Shown here in pieces: positions 10,600 to 22,559 of a stretch of 64,000 nt of DNA. Position 1 is the first letter of the stretch, and each line of letters begins with the position of its first letter. This DNA comes from Desmodus rotundus (lineage: Eukaryota; Chordata; Mammalia; Chiroptera; Phyllostomidae). The notes under the pieces were generated by a model that was given only the letters and a program-made list of their open reading frames with translations, ran no database searches and was not told where the DNA came from. Location: the NCBI RefSeq assembly GCF_022682495.2, contig NC_071390.1, forward strand, positions 166,619,220 to 166,683,219. Direction: 5' to 3'. Both the position numbers and the translations under genes were made by a program.

Positions 10600-12900
10600 T
10601 CTAAAGGGTCATGGTGAGCAGGACTTTGAGGGGGGGTGGTGTGAACAGACCCTCCAGGGATGGGAAGATATGGAAGGAGAGAGAGGGGCAGGAAAGGATC
10701 CTTAAGGAGGTGGAGGCTTGTGGCACAGCATAGCCACAGCGCTGTAGGAAGAGCAGGTCTGGTGGGCAGAGGGTGGGACCAAAGGGACACTCAGCTTGGA
10801 CAAGTGGAGCTGGAGATGCCTGGGGGATGAATATGTACAGACCTCGAGGAGGAGGGCAGATAACAAAGTCTGGGTTCAGGAGTCAAGAGCACAGTTGGGC
10901 ATCGCTAGCCATGGGGAGCTGAAGCCTCAGAGAGCCAGAAATCATATGTGAAGGGAAGAAATTTCTCCATCTGCTAAAGGGAGCCAAAAAGTTTTACCTT
11001 CTCAGAATGGGGGTGGGGACAGAGACCCTCTTCATCTTTGAAGCCCTAGGGTGGAAGGGGTTGATGCCAGGTTCCTGGGTTCAGTGGGTCAGAGGAAAGG
11101 AAACCAGGCTATTTTTGAAATGGGTTACCCATTCCATCATATATCTCTTCACACACACACACACACACCAAAGGATCATAAAGGATATATATTCTAAAAC
11201 TCTACTCTGTCGTAATTTATACAGAATTATCTGATTAGCTCCAGTTGACTTGAGCATGAAGATCTCCACATGAAAGCAGAGGGAAAGTGCTCAGTGTAAT
11301 TGAGAACGCAAGGAAAATGTTCTTCTGGTGAAATCTCAAAATAACAAAGGGAGACACAGCCTCTGATGGCATAATTCCTACGTGGGAAAGTCAAGATCTT
11401 TGATTATCTATTCATGCCCTGCTACCACACTCAGGGCCCAGAGGCGATCAGACGAGCCTAACAGAAACCAGGTCCTACCACTTCCTTTCCAGGCTCAGAG
11501 CTGGTCTGCCCATCAGGCTGACGTGGAGGTCCACCTAGGTTGTCGAGGGGGAGTCACACTGCCTGCAGGGAGGGGACAGGACCCGAATAAAGGGAGAGAG
11601 GTGACGTCATGCAGCCCCCTGTCTGGGGGCAGGACTCAAGTCAGCTGTGGAACTCACAGAGACCTAATGTTTTCCCAAGAATTCCTGGGGGCAAGGAAGG
11701 AGAAAAATATGAGGCTGTCTGAAGCCTTAGAGGAAGTAAGGGTTTTATCTAGGCTTTGGTTGGGCCCCGCTTTTGGAATTTTTGCCTTGGGTCTCCTCAG
11801 GTCCAGTCGTTGTCTATAAGGGGCCTGTGTATAGAGTTATGAGAAGGTGATCCCACTGCCCAGGCCCACCATTCCAGGCAACCCCGCGGCTGAGACTAGC
11901 AGCAGGGTGAGGGAGCTGGCGGGGAGAGCCCAGCTGAAATCTGCTCCCCACCCCTGCCCCAGCCCAGGGTGTCCTGCGCACTAATTTCCAGAAAGAGCAG
12001 CATAAGGAAAGTGGGTGCCACGGAAAACTTGATGATGCGGCAGAGTTCAACTAACAACGGGTTTCCGTCTCAAACACCAATTTGTTCTTTTCTTTGGACA
12101 ATGTAGCGACAGGCTTTGGGGCATCTGTCATTTCACGAGCCCCCTTCTCCCTTGGATTTAACCTTAGGTGGATTGTCCAATAGGCCCTTTGAAAACTTGC
12201 AGCCACACTCGGAGCTGCTGGGTTCCACTGAATGAGTGATCACGTTAGTGTTCTAAATGGAACTGGAGATCAAATCAACAAGATCTAGGAAATCCATTCT
12301 CAGAGAGAGAAACAAAAAGATGCAACATGGTCCCATATCTAGTACAAGAGATTTTCATGAGATGTCTTTCGAAGAGAAAGTGCATCTACATAAATATGCA
12401 ACACCTGTATAAACTAAAATGATTACTTTTCCTGGTTTGCAGGGAGCGTATGATATAGGTGGAGGAGAGATTTGTATATTTACCTCTGAACTTGATTTGA
12501 TTTTAATATTATTCTGTCCTTTATGAACAGTCCCCAAGTGCCTTGTCAGGAAGAGTCTCTTACTAAGCCACTGAAAGTATCTTATAAAAATAGCAGACAA
12601 TCTATACTGTGAATCATTCCACAGAGCCCCAGTGGCCCCAGCACAATGAGATTCTGCACCGAGGTAAATAATTGTGCAAACATGTGCTCAGCATTCTTTC
12701 CATGGTAGATTCAGTGCTAAGCTCAGGGCAAAGGACGATTCATAAGGTATATAGCCGGGCCCGAAAGGAGTTCACAACCCAATGGGGAAGGAGTCAACAG
12801 ATTTTAAAAATACTATGTCAGGTAAGGTTAAACCATTAGAGATCAATTAGAAGGGATAGCTCTGAAGTGGTATCAGTGAAGTATAGGTCTGCACAGAGTG
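10600..12900. other. intergenic unique DNA with a short (CA)n at 11150-11168
   Basis: No gene seen. A 145-codon open frame at 11382-11819 has no domain, signal or splice context. A short CA repeat lies at 11150-11168. Confidence 0.5.
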
Positions 12901-12928
12901 TGGTAGAAAGAGAAAAGAGGGGAAATAA

Positions 12929-13416
12929 TGTTCATAGCAGCACAATTTACAATAGCCAAGTACTGGAAGCAACCTAAGTGCCCATCAGCAAATGAGTGGA
13001 TCAAAAAACTATGGTGCATTTACACAATGGAATTCTACACAGCAGAGAGAAAGAAGGAGCTTATACACTTTGCAACAGCATGGATGGAACTGGAGAGCAT
13101 TATGCTAAGTGAAATAAGCCAGGTGGTGAGGGACAAATACCATATGATCTCACTTTTAACTGAAACATAATCAACAAAAGAAAAAAGCAAGCAAAATATA
13201 ACCAGAGACATTGAAGTTCAGAACAATCAAACAATAGCCAGAGGGGAGTGAGGAGGAGACGGTGGGGAGAGGGGATTACAGGAATTACTATAAAGGACAC
13301 ATAGACAAAATCAAGGGTGAGGGTGGAGGCGGGGGAGGGAGGTGGGTTCGGCTGGGGTGGGGTGGAGGGATGGGGAGAAACTGCAGACAACTGTAATTGA
13401 ATAACAATAAAAAAAC
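12929..13416 (+). mobile_element. 5'-truncated L1, 3' end with A-tail
   Basis: The insertion begins in the L1 3' region (caatttacaatagccaagta, then caatggaattctacacagca and agcattatgctaagtgaaat). It continues through the G-rich 3' UTR to an AATAACAATAAAAAAA tail. A target-site duplication ggggaaataa is present at 12919-12928 and 13424-13433. The 80-codon open frame at 12928-13170 is translated L1 sequence, not a gene. Confidence 0.9.
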
Positions 13417-13434
13417 AGAGAAAGGGGAAATAAA

Positions 13435-13904
13435 CTCAAGGGTTCAGGGGAAACATCAAGGCAGACATTTGAGCAGTGTCTCAGACAATGAATAAGAGTT
13501 AGCAAGTGGCAAGGGGAGTCTTCTTGGCAGAGTAGCAGCAGGGGCACAGGTTTGGAGACATGACTCTGCCTAGCTCATCAGGGAACAGTGAAGAGGTCTG
13601 CATGGCTGGACAGCACTGTGTGTGTGAAAGTGACAAAAGATGACGCTGGGAAAGAAGGCAGGGTGACTGGGCCAGACCCGGTGTGGATGTGAACCGCAAA
13701 GGTTTTAGGGCTCAGAAAGGCATGAGCAGATCAGTATCATAGATGGATTCTTCTGATGGCCTCTACCCGCAGAGCAGAGCCTCTCAATGAGACTCACCTT
13801 GAGGATGATACATGGTGTTGGCATCATTTTTCTCACTGACTCAGAGAATTAATGTGTTTCCTAAAGTTCTTTGCTTAGTCTCAGGGAGTGTTTGTACCCT
13901 AGAA
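13435..13904. other. intergenic unique DNA
   Basis: Nothing recognisable was found apart from weak similarity to common intergenic sequence. Confidence 0.5.
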
Positions 13905-14953
13905 CAGAAAGCTGCTGACTACGATCTATAGCCAGCCCACCACCTATTTTTGTGAATAAAGTTTTATTGGAACCCAACCACCTCATTCCACTTGTTTCTG
14001 GTGGAAGTGTGGCTCTTTCATGGGATTGCGGGAAAAGTATTTCAAGACCCATGCACCGGAGCTCGTGGTGTGGCAAGATTTATTCAGATAGAAATAGAAA
14101 GCTGTCCCATCTCCATTTGTGTCCCCGTGGAAAAAGTCCAAACATGTCTTTAGCAAGGCCAAAACAAAGGCCAATGTCCAGAGTTTCTCTTTCATTGTTA
14201 AAGCTTAGTCCTTTGGGGCCTGCAGGTGGCTGCTAAGCAGTCTCAGTCCCCATCCAGATAGCTTAGTGCTGTGTCCTGCTTCACTGTTCTACCCAGGCTC
14301 CCACCTGGGGCCTGGGTTTGGAGTCTGCATGGCTGCTAGACCTGCATGGTAGTTACAGAAATAATGCGCAAACAAATGGGATGAGTGCGTGTTCCTGAGT
14401 GGGGACAGAGAGAGAGAGGCGGCTTCTTTATTAAGCTGGGTTATATTATCTTGGGCTTGGGAACGACCAGGAGCTTTTTAAAAATAACCATTCAACTTCC
14501 CAAGGTTTCACGGGAAGTTTCTGACGGGTCCATCTTCCAACCAAATGATCCCTTTCCCAGGTTGGACTGACAGGCCTCTAAGGTCACCATTTTGGCACCT
14601 ATCGCACTTGTGCTTACCTTCCCTTTCATTATTTTATCCCTTCCCTAGGTGATCTGTGGGGAGCAGACTGGTGGTTCCCTGGAGAGTGTGTGAAGCTGTA
14701 ACTTCCTGGCAAAGCAAGCAGGCTCATGCTCCCTAGTTGACTATGCTTAATAACATCTGATTCCCTTTGCTTCCTCTCTTCATTAATAACTAGCTAACTA
14801 CCTATGCTCACACACTCACTATTGGATATAGCTGCTTTCCCACTTTGGTCAATTTCAAAGCAGAGTTAAGTAGTTGCAACAGGAAGTGTATGATCCTCAA
14901 GGTCTAAAATATTTATGATTTGGTGCTTTACAGAAAAAGTTTGCTGACCCTTG
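13905..14953 (-). mobile_element. hAT-type (MER3-like) DNA transposon relic, interrupted
   Basis: The left part 13905-13992 (ctatttttgtgaataaagtt, then ttattggaacccaacc) and the right part 14815-14953 (agttaagtagttgcaaca, then acagaaaaagtttgctgac) are the two halves of one non-autonomous hAT element. An insertion of about 820 bp separates them. The exact subfamily was not verified. Confidence 0.65.
13993..14814 (-). mobile_element. candidate solitary LTR nested in the hAT relic
   Basis: Removing this block rejoins the hAT relic cleanly (cattccact to attggatatagctg). The block starts TG and ends CA. On the minus strand it carries AATAAA about 90 bp before its end, as expected for an LTR polyadenylation signal. 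The flanking 6 bp (tccact and ctcact) match at four positions, so the duplication is imperfect. No coding remnant was seen. The family is unknown. Confidence 0.4.
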
Positions 14954-14959
14954 CACTTT

Positions 14960-16250
14960 GGTTCTCCAAACTCATCGCCATCCTTCCCATTAAAACTAGA
15001 AACTCCAGAGATAACCTTGAACCTTGGCCTCATTCCCTTTTGTACTGCTCACCTCTGCCTTTATTAAGTAGCCTAATTTAATGGCACTTTTCAAACGAGT
15101 AGTGGGAAACAGTGGAGATTCATGTCCAGAAGAGTCAGTAAGACAGTGAGCGCCAAGAACCGGGCAAGGCCCAGTGTTTGACCAGACTTGACACTCCAAT
15201 TCCTCTCTTCAGGAGCCCCCAAGTATGAGGTCAGCAGCCTATCACGAACACCACATATGTTGATTACAAGAGTTCAAGGACCTTTCACCATGCCCTTACG
15301 TGTAGAGCAGAGCTGATTAGGGGGTTGTATTGTGGTGATACAATACTCCCCAAAATGTGCAGATTCATGGGCCGACATCGATCTTGGGGCGGTCTCTATC
15401 GGTTTCTGCAAAACTCCGTATATTCCTCTGTCCTACTCAGCATTCTTATTGGCACGAATAGATCAGAAGCCATGTTTATCAATGTGGAGTTTGCCCATAG
15501 CTGGGAGATGGGGAACAGCTAGTAACTGGCATTAGTATGTCAGTGTTCCAAAGAATTCTTGATAAGCTATAGCAGTGACTAAAATGTGGTCTTGGCCAGA
15601 GACGCGGTTTCTCCCAGCTGAGTAATGTAAGGCTCCAGCAGGTCCACCCCTGGCATTCATGGCCCTAGGGTGGGGGTAGAAATGGAGGCCAGATCATATG
15701 TCAAAGTACTTAGAAGTTAATAAATCAAACTAACAAAGAGCTAGGCAAAAAGCATTCTATCCTTTCTATCCTCCTATTTGACAAATACACCTCCTTACCA
15801 CCTAGAAGCCAAAATTCGAATTCAGAATTTTCCAGGTTCTTGGGATCTTAATGACGGAACATGGCAAATTGGGGGAGTCCATCCTAGTCCCCGTTTCTCA
15901 TCTCTTGACCCGTCTTTCTACTTTCTGACCTGCTCTTGGACTCCACAGCAACCGCTCTCAACTTGCTTCCTCTTTACTGCCTCATCAGTTAGTTATATGT
16001 CATTTGGTGCCATTTGTCTGGCTCTGCCCTCTGGTTTCTGTACTTAAACCCAAATTCTGCTTCTACAGCTGATTAATCTGTTTCCAGTCACTTCAGATAA
16101 CGTGGGTCTAGTGCTTACATTTGGCACAGTCCCCAGACAATGGCGTCCCTGATGGATTCCCCTAAGGGCTAGGAAGCAGAACCTGGCCAAGTTCTACCTA
16201 CCCTGTAGCTACCTGGCTAAGTCCCACCTACCTTCTAGTTCCCAGGTCTT
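14960..16250. other. intergenic unique DNA
   Basis: No gene or clear repeat was seen. Short open frames around 15325-15535 and 15778-16047 have no domain signatures. Confidence 0.5.
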
Positions 16251-16256
16251 ATATGA

Positions 16257-16451
16257 CAGTGGTCCCCAACCTTTTTGCCACCATGGACTGATTTCATGGA
16301 AGACAATTTTTCCACGGACTCGGGCAGGGGATGGGGATGGTTTCAGGATGATTCAAGCACATTACATTCAAGCTCACCTCCTGCTGTGTGGCCCAGTTCC
16401 TATCAGGCCCGGACCGGTCCTGGTCTCTGGCCCAGAGGTTGCAGATCCCTG
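16257..16451 (+). mobile_element. non-autonomous hAT-type DNA transposon, internally deleted
   Basis: The left terminal repeat cagtggtccccaaccttttt and the right end cagaggttgcagatccctg are imperfect inverted repeats. The 7-bp sequence tatatga abuts both ends (16250-16256 and 16452-16458), which suits the 8-bp hAT duplication. Only about 195 bp remains, so the centre is deleted. The family name is uncertain. Confidence 0.7.
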
Positions 16452-16599
16452 TATATGATAACCGCCTCCTCCACCCCACCCATGCTACTGCCTCCTGAAT
16501 TTAATCACAAACAATGAACACGTACTTTAGCAAATTTGGGGCAGACAGGGGGGGAGGTAGTCCCACCCACAAGCAATATATCTTTTGAACTTTAGTATT

Positions 16600-17310
16600 T
16601 TTATTTTCAAAGGATCACATGTTTTAAGAAACAGTTTTAATCATATGATTCATGTATAACATGCATTCCAAAAATGACACAAAACACATCTACATAACTT
16701 GATGATTGAGAAGGCACATGACCACCAGGCAAACAAATGTCCCAGAAGCTCCCTTGCCCCTGTGTCTCACTACCTTCTCCCACAAGGAAACCAACCACCA
16801 TTCCGATTGTTGATGCTATTGTCCAGTTTTTCCTCTTTTGGGATTTTGTGCAAATGGAATCAAGACCTATTCGTTCCTTTGTGCATAGCTTCTTTCACTC
16901 AATATGTTGGTGAGATTCATCCGCGATGCATGTGTAGTTCTAGTCCACTCATTTTCACTGACTTGTATCCATTTTATGAGTTCACTACCCTTTATTCATA
17001 CACTTTATTGTTGATGAGCATTTAGGTTGTATCTGGCTGTTGCTTATTATGACTAGTACTGTTGCTGAACATTGTTGGAAATATCTGTTGGTGTCCTTGA
17101 GCATGAATTTTGGACTGTATGTGTCTAGAAGTGAATTACCGGATCACGGGTTTTGCATGTTTCAACTCAGTCGATGCTCTCAAACTGTTTTCCCGAGGGG
17201 TTGAAGCAATATCTACACCCATTTCCAGTCTGTGAGAGTTCTGGTGGCTCCACATTGTCCTATGGTTTTCATTGTAAATTCTTCTCCATGATATCGCCAG
17301 GCTTGTTTCT
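16600..17310 (-). mobile_element. old L1 (L1M-type) fragment, antisense
   Basis: The sequence follows the antisense L1M 3' region: ttgtgcaaatggaatcaaga, tagcttctttcactcaatat, tttaggttgtatctggctgt, gaagtgaattaccggatca. It is diverged throughout. Confidence 0.7.
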
Positions 17311-17330
17311 GTGTTGAAAACTGTTACACA

Positions 17331-17357
17331 ATTATTTATTTATTTATTTATTTATTT
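17331..17357. repeat. (TTTA)n microsatellite
   Basis: About six tandem TTTA units. Confidence 0.9.
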
Positions 17358-17359
17358 TT

Positions 17360-18670
17360 GCCAAAAGAGGAAAATGTTGCTTCTGGGAGATGCACTGAGT
17401 TTATCCTATGATTTTACCTGTCCCAAGTTGGAGGAGCTCGGCTGTCAATCAACTGAGCTGACCTCTCAGTGGTTCTTCACTCAGAATCGTGATCGCCTAC
17501 CCTTTCACCAGATTGTTTCGTATTCACAGAACAGCCTCCCTCCTCTGCCCTGCACAGCACCCGCCCCATATCGGCTGAGTGGGAAGGGAATCCACTGCTG
17601 AACTTCGGTCCATTTTGCCAAGACAGTACTTATCTACATAATTTTGTTTTGATTACAGGTTCATCCCCTTGTCACTAAGATTCTTCTCTAAGTCTTTTCC
17701 AGGTAATGGACCATATACTTCTTTAATATATAACTCTATTACCTGCAAGAATTCTTGGGACCCCATGGGGAGCAATAATTATTTGCTAACCAACTGACTA
17801 GCTCAGTGTGGCTTAAAATCCATCTTTATATTTATATGATAGTTTAAGTGATTTAATGAGTGGCTGTCACTGACAAGGCACTTGGGGACTGTGCATAAAA
17901 TGACACGATAATGATATAAAAATAAAGCTCTGCTCAGAGATGAACACAAACAACTGCCTTCCCTGTACACATTGCTCTTTATACTACAGGAAACAATTCT
18001 TCCTTCGGCCGAGGAAAGTTGTTTTCATTGATAAAAAATAAGTAAATCTACATTCCCTTTCACTGCCTTATTTGAATGCTTACAAAAACAGGAATCATAT
18101 ATTATATTCATTTCAGCAATGAATATGCAGAAAGTGCTGTGTCTCCTTGTTTAGGGATTTTTAAATATTGCAGTCATGTTCATCGTGGTGACTGTAAGCT
18201 TTTACATCTAAGGCAGGCTCATTTCTCAAAGTCACATTTAAATATCTCAAACGGTAGTGCTGCCCTCCTGGGTATTGTACAACGTGCAAGAAAGAAAGTT
18301 AACTTCACAAAATAATAATAATAATAACAAAAGTAAAGAAACGGAGCAGTTGTAGATATTTCACGTTAGGAAGTGGTGGGATCAGGGAAAAGAAGAACAG
18401 AGAATTTGGGGAGAGCCAAGTTTGCAACAATAATCTGGATGTTGGCTTCATCGTAGAGCAGGGTGGGGGAGTGGTTCTCTAACTTAATGATGCTCTAAGA
18501 GAGGTATACTGTTGTTTTTTTTTTCTCAGTTGCATGGTTTATAGGCAAGTTTCTCTTCTGTTCCCTCCAAAGATCTAAATACCAAATATTGACAATCCAT
18601 ATGGTTACCTGGACTTAAGCACACACAGAGTTTCATGCCTATGGTTTTGCTTCTGATTTTCAATTTTAGG
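17360..18670. other. intergenic unique DNA, with a short (ATA)n at 18309-18328
   Basis: No gene seen. The sequence is AT-rich and mostly unique. Confidence 0.5.
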
Positions 18671-18676
18671 GTAGTT

Positions 18677-18960
18677 TCATTCATTTATTCATTTACCCTC
18701 TCATTCATTTCTTTAATTAAATGATCAGGAAACAGATACCTACCCAGTGCCTACTACATGCCAAGTGTTGTGCTTGGTGTTCAGAATACAAGGATGTGTC
18801 CTAGCCAGACATTATTCAAATAATCACACAGTCACTGGGAGTGCTCTGAAGGAAGAGCATGTTGTGGTGGAAGCATGTGTTAGGAGGAATTCACTTAGAG
18901 AGGCCTGGGAATGTGCTTGAAGAAGTGACACTGGGCTTATATCTGTTAAGTGAGCAGGTA
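18677..18960 (-). mobile_element. L2 3' end fragment
   Basis: Attcatttattcatttaccc, then cccagtgcctactacatgcc and aagtgttgtgcttggtgtt, match the antisense L2 3' end. The distal part is diverged. Confidence 0.6.
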
Positions 18961-18964
18961 CCTT

Positions 18965-19900
18965 AACTAGGTTAAGGGAGGGGAGGGAGTGGAGAGAGGA
19001 GCTCCAGGAAATGGGAACAGCTCATGAGAAGGCCCTGTGGTGGGAGAGAGAATTATTTGCATGATTATTCATATGAAGGTCAGCGTGGCAGGAGTGGAGA
19101 GAGCAAAGGCTGTGGGCAGGACCTGGTGGGGCATAAAGGAGCTTTGTCCTTGTCTTAAGAGCAAAGCTGATACACGGGGAAGAACAGGTGGAAGACAGGA
19201 ACGGATCCAATTTCACAGTGTAGGTTGTGGGACTCAAGAGACATCCAAGGAAGAGGGTTTTAGAACTTCTGGTTCCTGTAGAAACACAGCCCCTGGTCGG
19301 CAGCTTGACTCAATCACGGGTGTCCCCCGACAGCTGTTAGCTGCCTGGCAGGCTGTTCTCCCAGGCCTGAGTGGATAATAGGGAGGATGCTCAGGGATGG
19401 CAGAGGGACACGCTCTGGCAGTCCAGATCTGCTGTCTTCTCTGCGCACAACGAGCCATTTGGGCAGGAAGGCGGTGCTTGCTGCTCACAGATCCGAACGT
19501 GTTTAGCTGTAATGATCTGACAGGGAAGCCAGGTTTCAACTTTAATAGAACACGAGGCACCCAACCAGCTGCCATAATCTCTCCCTCAAAAGGTAATGTG
19601 TAGCCTTGGTGAGCTAGGGCTTCAATTTATAACTGGGATTAAATGTAGACAAATTCAAAATATAAATGCTCTAGACTCGATTTATAATGCTAATACTAAA
19701 ATACATTGCAATAGTGATTTTCATACTCCAGGCATTCAACATTCACAGATTCAGAAGATCTGAAAAGAGTATTTTCAGTTCGAGCTGCTGTCATGCGTAG
19801 CGTGCTAAGCCCCTAGTAAACCTTGGAGGGGCAAAAATACTGGCGAGGGCGGGTGGGGGAAGAGAAAAGGCAACTACTTCCTGAATGTTGACTGAGACTG
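18965..19900. other. intergenic unique DNA
   Basis: No gene seen. Opposing open frames of 113 codons at 19037-19378 (+) and 19234-19575 (-) are shadows without domain or splice context. Confidence 0.5.
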
Positions 19901-19907
19901 TGTAGAG

Positions 19908-20127
19908 CAGGGGTTCTCAACCTGGGCACTATCGATTGACATTTTGGGCTGGGTCATTCAAAGAATGATCTGGGGGGGCTGTCCTATGCATTGTATGATG
20001 TTTATCACCATCACTGCCCTCTACCCATTAGATGCAATACCACCCGACTCCCAGTTGTGAGAACCCCAAACTGCTCCAGACATTGCCAAATGTCCCCTGG
20101 GGACAACTCCCCCCTTTGGAACCACTG
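19908..20127 (-). mobile_element. MER20 (hAT-Charlie) element
   Basis: Caggggttctcaacctgggc at one end and ggaaccactg at the other, with acattgccaaatgtcccctg and cctatgcattgtatgatg between, match MER20 in antisense. MER20 copies are reported to act as regulatory modules in some placental tissues. Nothing here shows that this copy does. Confidence 0.8.
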
Positions 20128-20134
20128 TCATTGA

Positions 20135-21225
20135 TACATAATTAACAAACCTGGTACAGTTGTTTTGTGAAATAAAAACAAGGATTGTCAATAATCTGAA
20201 GACTGTTTTACATAAATGTTTTTAATTTTCTATAGACTGTGGCTAGAGGTTTTTCAAATTAAAATCAGTTTTCCTTCTCAAACTATTTAGACACAGAGCA
20301 TGTGTATGGAAATGAGTTCAGTGGAGCCTCTGGGAGACTTCCCACTCTGGGGCAGATCCCTCTCTATTCACGGAGCAGAGTTGAGCTTACGATTCTGTAA
20401 GTCAACTTGGTAATTTTAAGTTTGAAATGCAAAAGCAGCTTTGCCATTTCTTCCTTTGCAGAGGAACAAAAAAGGAATTGGTTGTTGGCATTTTCAATGC
20501 TCTGGAGACTTTAACTATTTCTCCGCATCTCAGCTTTGGTGGGCAATGGGACGGTATGAAAAGCTATAACACAATCGTTGGGATGCGTAGCCATAGCTTG
20601 GAGGAATTGGAAAAGCTCTGTAAAGTTTCCCAAGAGTGCAGTGCTTTGACAGGACTCCGACGTCCCTCTCACCTCCTGGCTGGGACGGACATCGCCAGCG
20701 GGGGCTGCGGAAACCCAGCAGACCTGACAGCGTTAGCCTTTCAGCTTCTTTACCATTCTGTACATGAGTGACCTTGAAAACTGGCAAAGTCTCCTTGCAT
20801 CACCACTGTCCTTTTTCTGAAAACAAAAATAAAAGCAGAGGCTGAATCCTTGTCTGTGCTGTGAGGGCAACTGAAATCACACTGGGGGTCCAGGGTTGTC
20901 ATTTGAGGAGTGTTACTTTTCACCTCGATGTAGCCAGGGCTTTCCCAGTACTTTGCCCACTACTTATTGTCAAGTTGGTTAGGTAGGCAGATGCTTCTTT
21001 TACAGAATTGAAGACGCAGGATTTAGAAATGTCATGGAAGGACCTGCTAACCAACCTAAATTAAAATCTGGTGAGCTGAGGTTGGGTATAGACAAGTGGA
21101 AACTTATGTATATACAAAATATATAAATTATATAAACTAATTATATATGGAAAATAAATTTAAGCTCATTCTAATACATGTAGTTATTTGCTCTCTCTAT
21201 AGAATATATAATATAGATTCAAATT
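20135..21225. other. intergenic unique DNA
   Basis: No gene seen. A 114-codon open frame at 20427-20771 has no recognisable domain. Confidence 0.5.
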
Positions 21226-21228
21226 ATA

Positions 21229-21486
21229 TACCATATTTTTTGAACTATAAGACACACCCTCCCCCAAATTTGGGAGGAAAATGGGGGTGCATCTTATAGT
21301 CTGAATGTAGCTTACCTGGCTTGCTGGGGGCAGGCTGGGGGGGTGGGCAGGCGGCAGTGGAGCAGGGGCACAGGAGGCAGGAGCAGGACCACATTTTTTT
21401 GCTTCAAAATTTTTTTTCCTATTTTCTTCCCCTAAAACCTAGGTGCATCTTATGGTCTGGTGCATCATATAGTCTGAAAAAATACA

Positions 21487-21489
<3 letters not shown>
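21229..21489. mobile_element. TA-flanked MITE with about 30-bp terminal inverted repeats
   Basis: The left end starts taccatattttttgaactat and continues aagacacacc. The reverse complement of the right end starts tactgtattttttcagacta and continues tatgatgcacc. TA lies outside both ends, as for Tc1/mariner-like insertions. The ggtgcatcttatagtctg motif also recurs internally (about 21287 and 21442). There is no coding capacity. I recognise the TIR type from non-autonomous elements in several vertebrates but cannot name the family. Confidence 0.75.
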
Positions 21490-21533
<44 letters not shown>

Positions 21534-21560
21534 TATTTATGTACATATATATATAAACTA
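21490..21560. repeat. (TA)n(CA)n microsatellite
   Basis: About 15 TA units, then CA units, then TA-rich sequence. It starts exactly at the TA flank of the MITE. Confidence 0.9.
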
Positions 21561-21569
21561 GAAAAAGCA

Positions 21570-22350
21570 AGTATTCTCTGATAGATTAAAAATGTGAATT
21601 ATAATAAAATATTACCTAAAAATATTATTCCAAAGCTTAGGTGATTTGGAAAATGTTTGATCTTTTAGATTTAGAAGGTATAAGCCATATCTTCTAAAAT
21701 ATGTGAATGGAGTCAGAAAACTCAGTTGGTGTGACTATCAGAAAGCCCTAGAAAGTAGTGACTCCAGGCAGCCTGCATGTCTCTTTTGGGGGAAAGAATG
21801 GATTCACAGCCCCTGAAGGAATACGGAGAGAGGACTTGTTTTGTTTTGTTTCGCGGGCTGTGCTGCTGGAAGCAGGAGGATTCGGATGGGAAATTATCAG
21901 TGCGTTTGCATTAAGGCTGGAGACTGATCCTCGGCTGATGTGGACATTAGTCAGCTGAACTGAGTTAGTCCAGGGGGAAGGGACGTGAGAACGTGGGACC
22001 AATGGCTCCAGAAACGGAGCATGACTGCGGGAACTTCCCGTGGTAGCAGTAGGTGTTTGTGTCATGAGAGAGGGTGGGAGGAAGAGACCGGTGCATGTTT
22101 CGATCCCGACACCCAGAAGTGTGTGCCCCGGACAGGGAAGGCTTTCATTTCTGTCCAGAATGACACTAATAACCCCACATTTATGTAGTTTGCAAAGCAC
22201 TTCCCCAGCCACCATTTCTTGCCGTCCTCAGGACAGTTCCGAGTGGCTGTCATTACTTTCGATGGATAAAGCCGCTAGGAAGGGTCAAGCCACTTTCTCA
22301 AAGGCCATGGTGGGGAATTAGTGGAGAACCAATTCTATCCCACACACCAA
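21570..22350. other. intergenic unique DNA
   Basis: No gene seen. A 155-codon minus-strand open frame at 21748-22215 has no domain. The 22160-22320 part vaguely resembles an old MIR-class repeat. Confidence 0.45.
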
Positions 22351-22357
22351 GTTGTTT

Positions 22358-22405
22358 CTCTTTAAAAATAAATAAATAAGTAAATAAAATAAATAAAAGA
22401 AAAAC
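22358..22405. repeat. (AAAT)n microsatellite
   Basis: Tandem AAAT with AAGT interruptions. Confidence 0.9.
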
Positions 22406-22559
22406 TGAAAGCCACCAGGATTCCAGGTGGAGTTGAAAATCAATTAGAGTGGTTTTGTTTGCTTTTTAAAAAAGTTTCTTCCCTTCCAATGCATCTCCCT
22501 TCCCTTTTAAATTTAATTCCTTGCTAGTGGTTTGAGTAAGGTCATTTTTCACTTTAAAA

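Noticed and set aside
12928..13170. 80-codon protein with a WKQPKCP...EWIKKLW pattern
   Set aside because: It is translated L1 3' sequence inside the 5'-truncated insertion 12929-13416.
21748..22215. 155-codon minus-strand frame
   Set aside because: No domain, signal peptide or splice evidence. An opposite-strand frame of similar length overlaps it.
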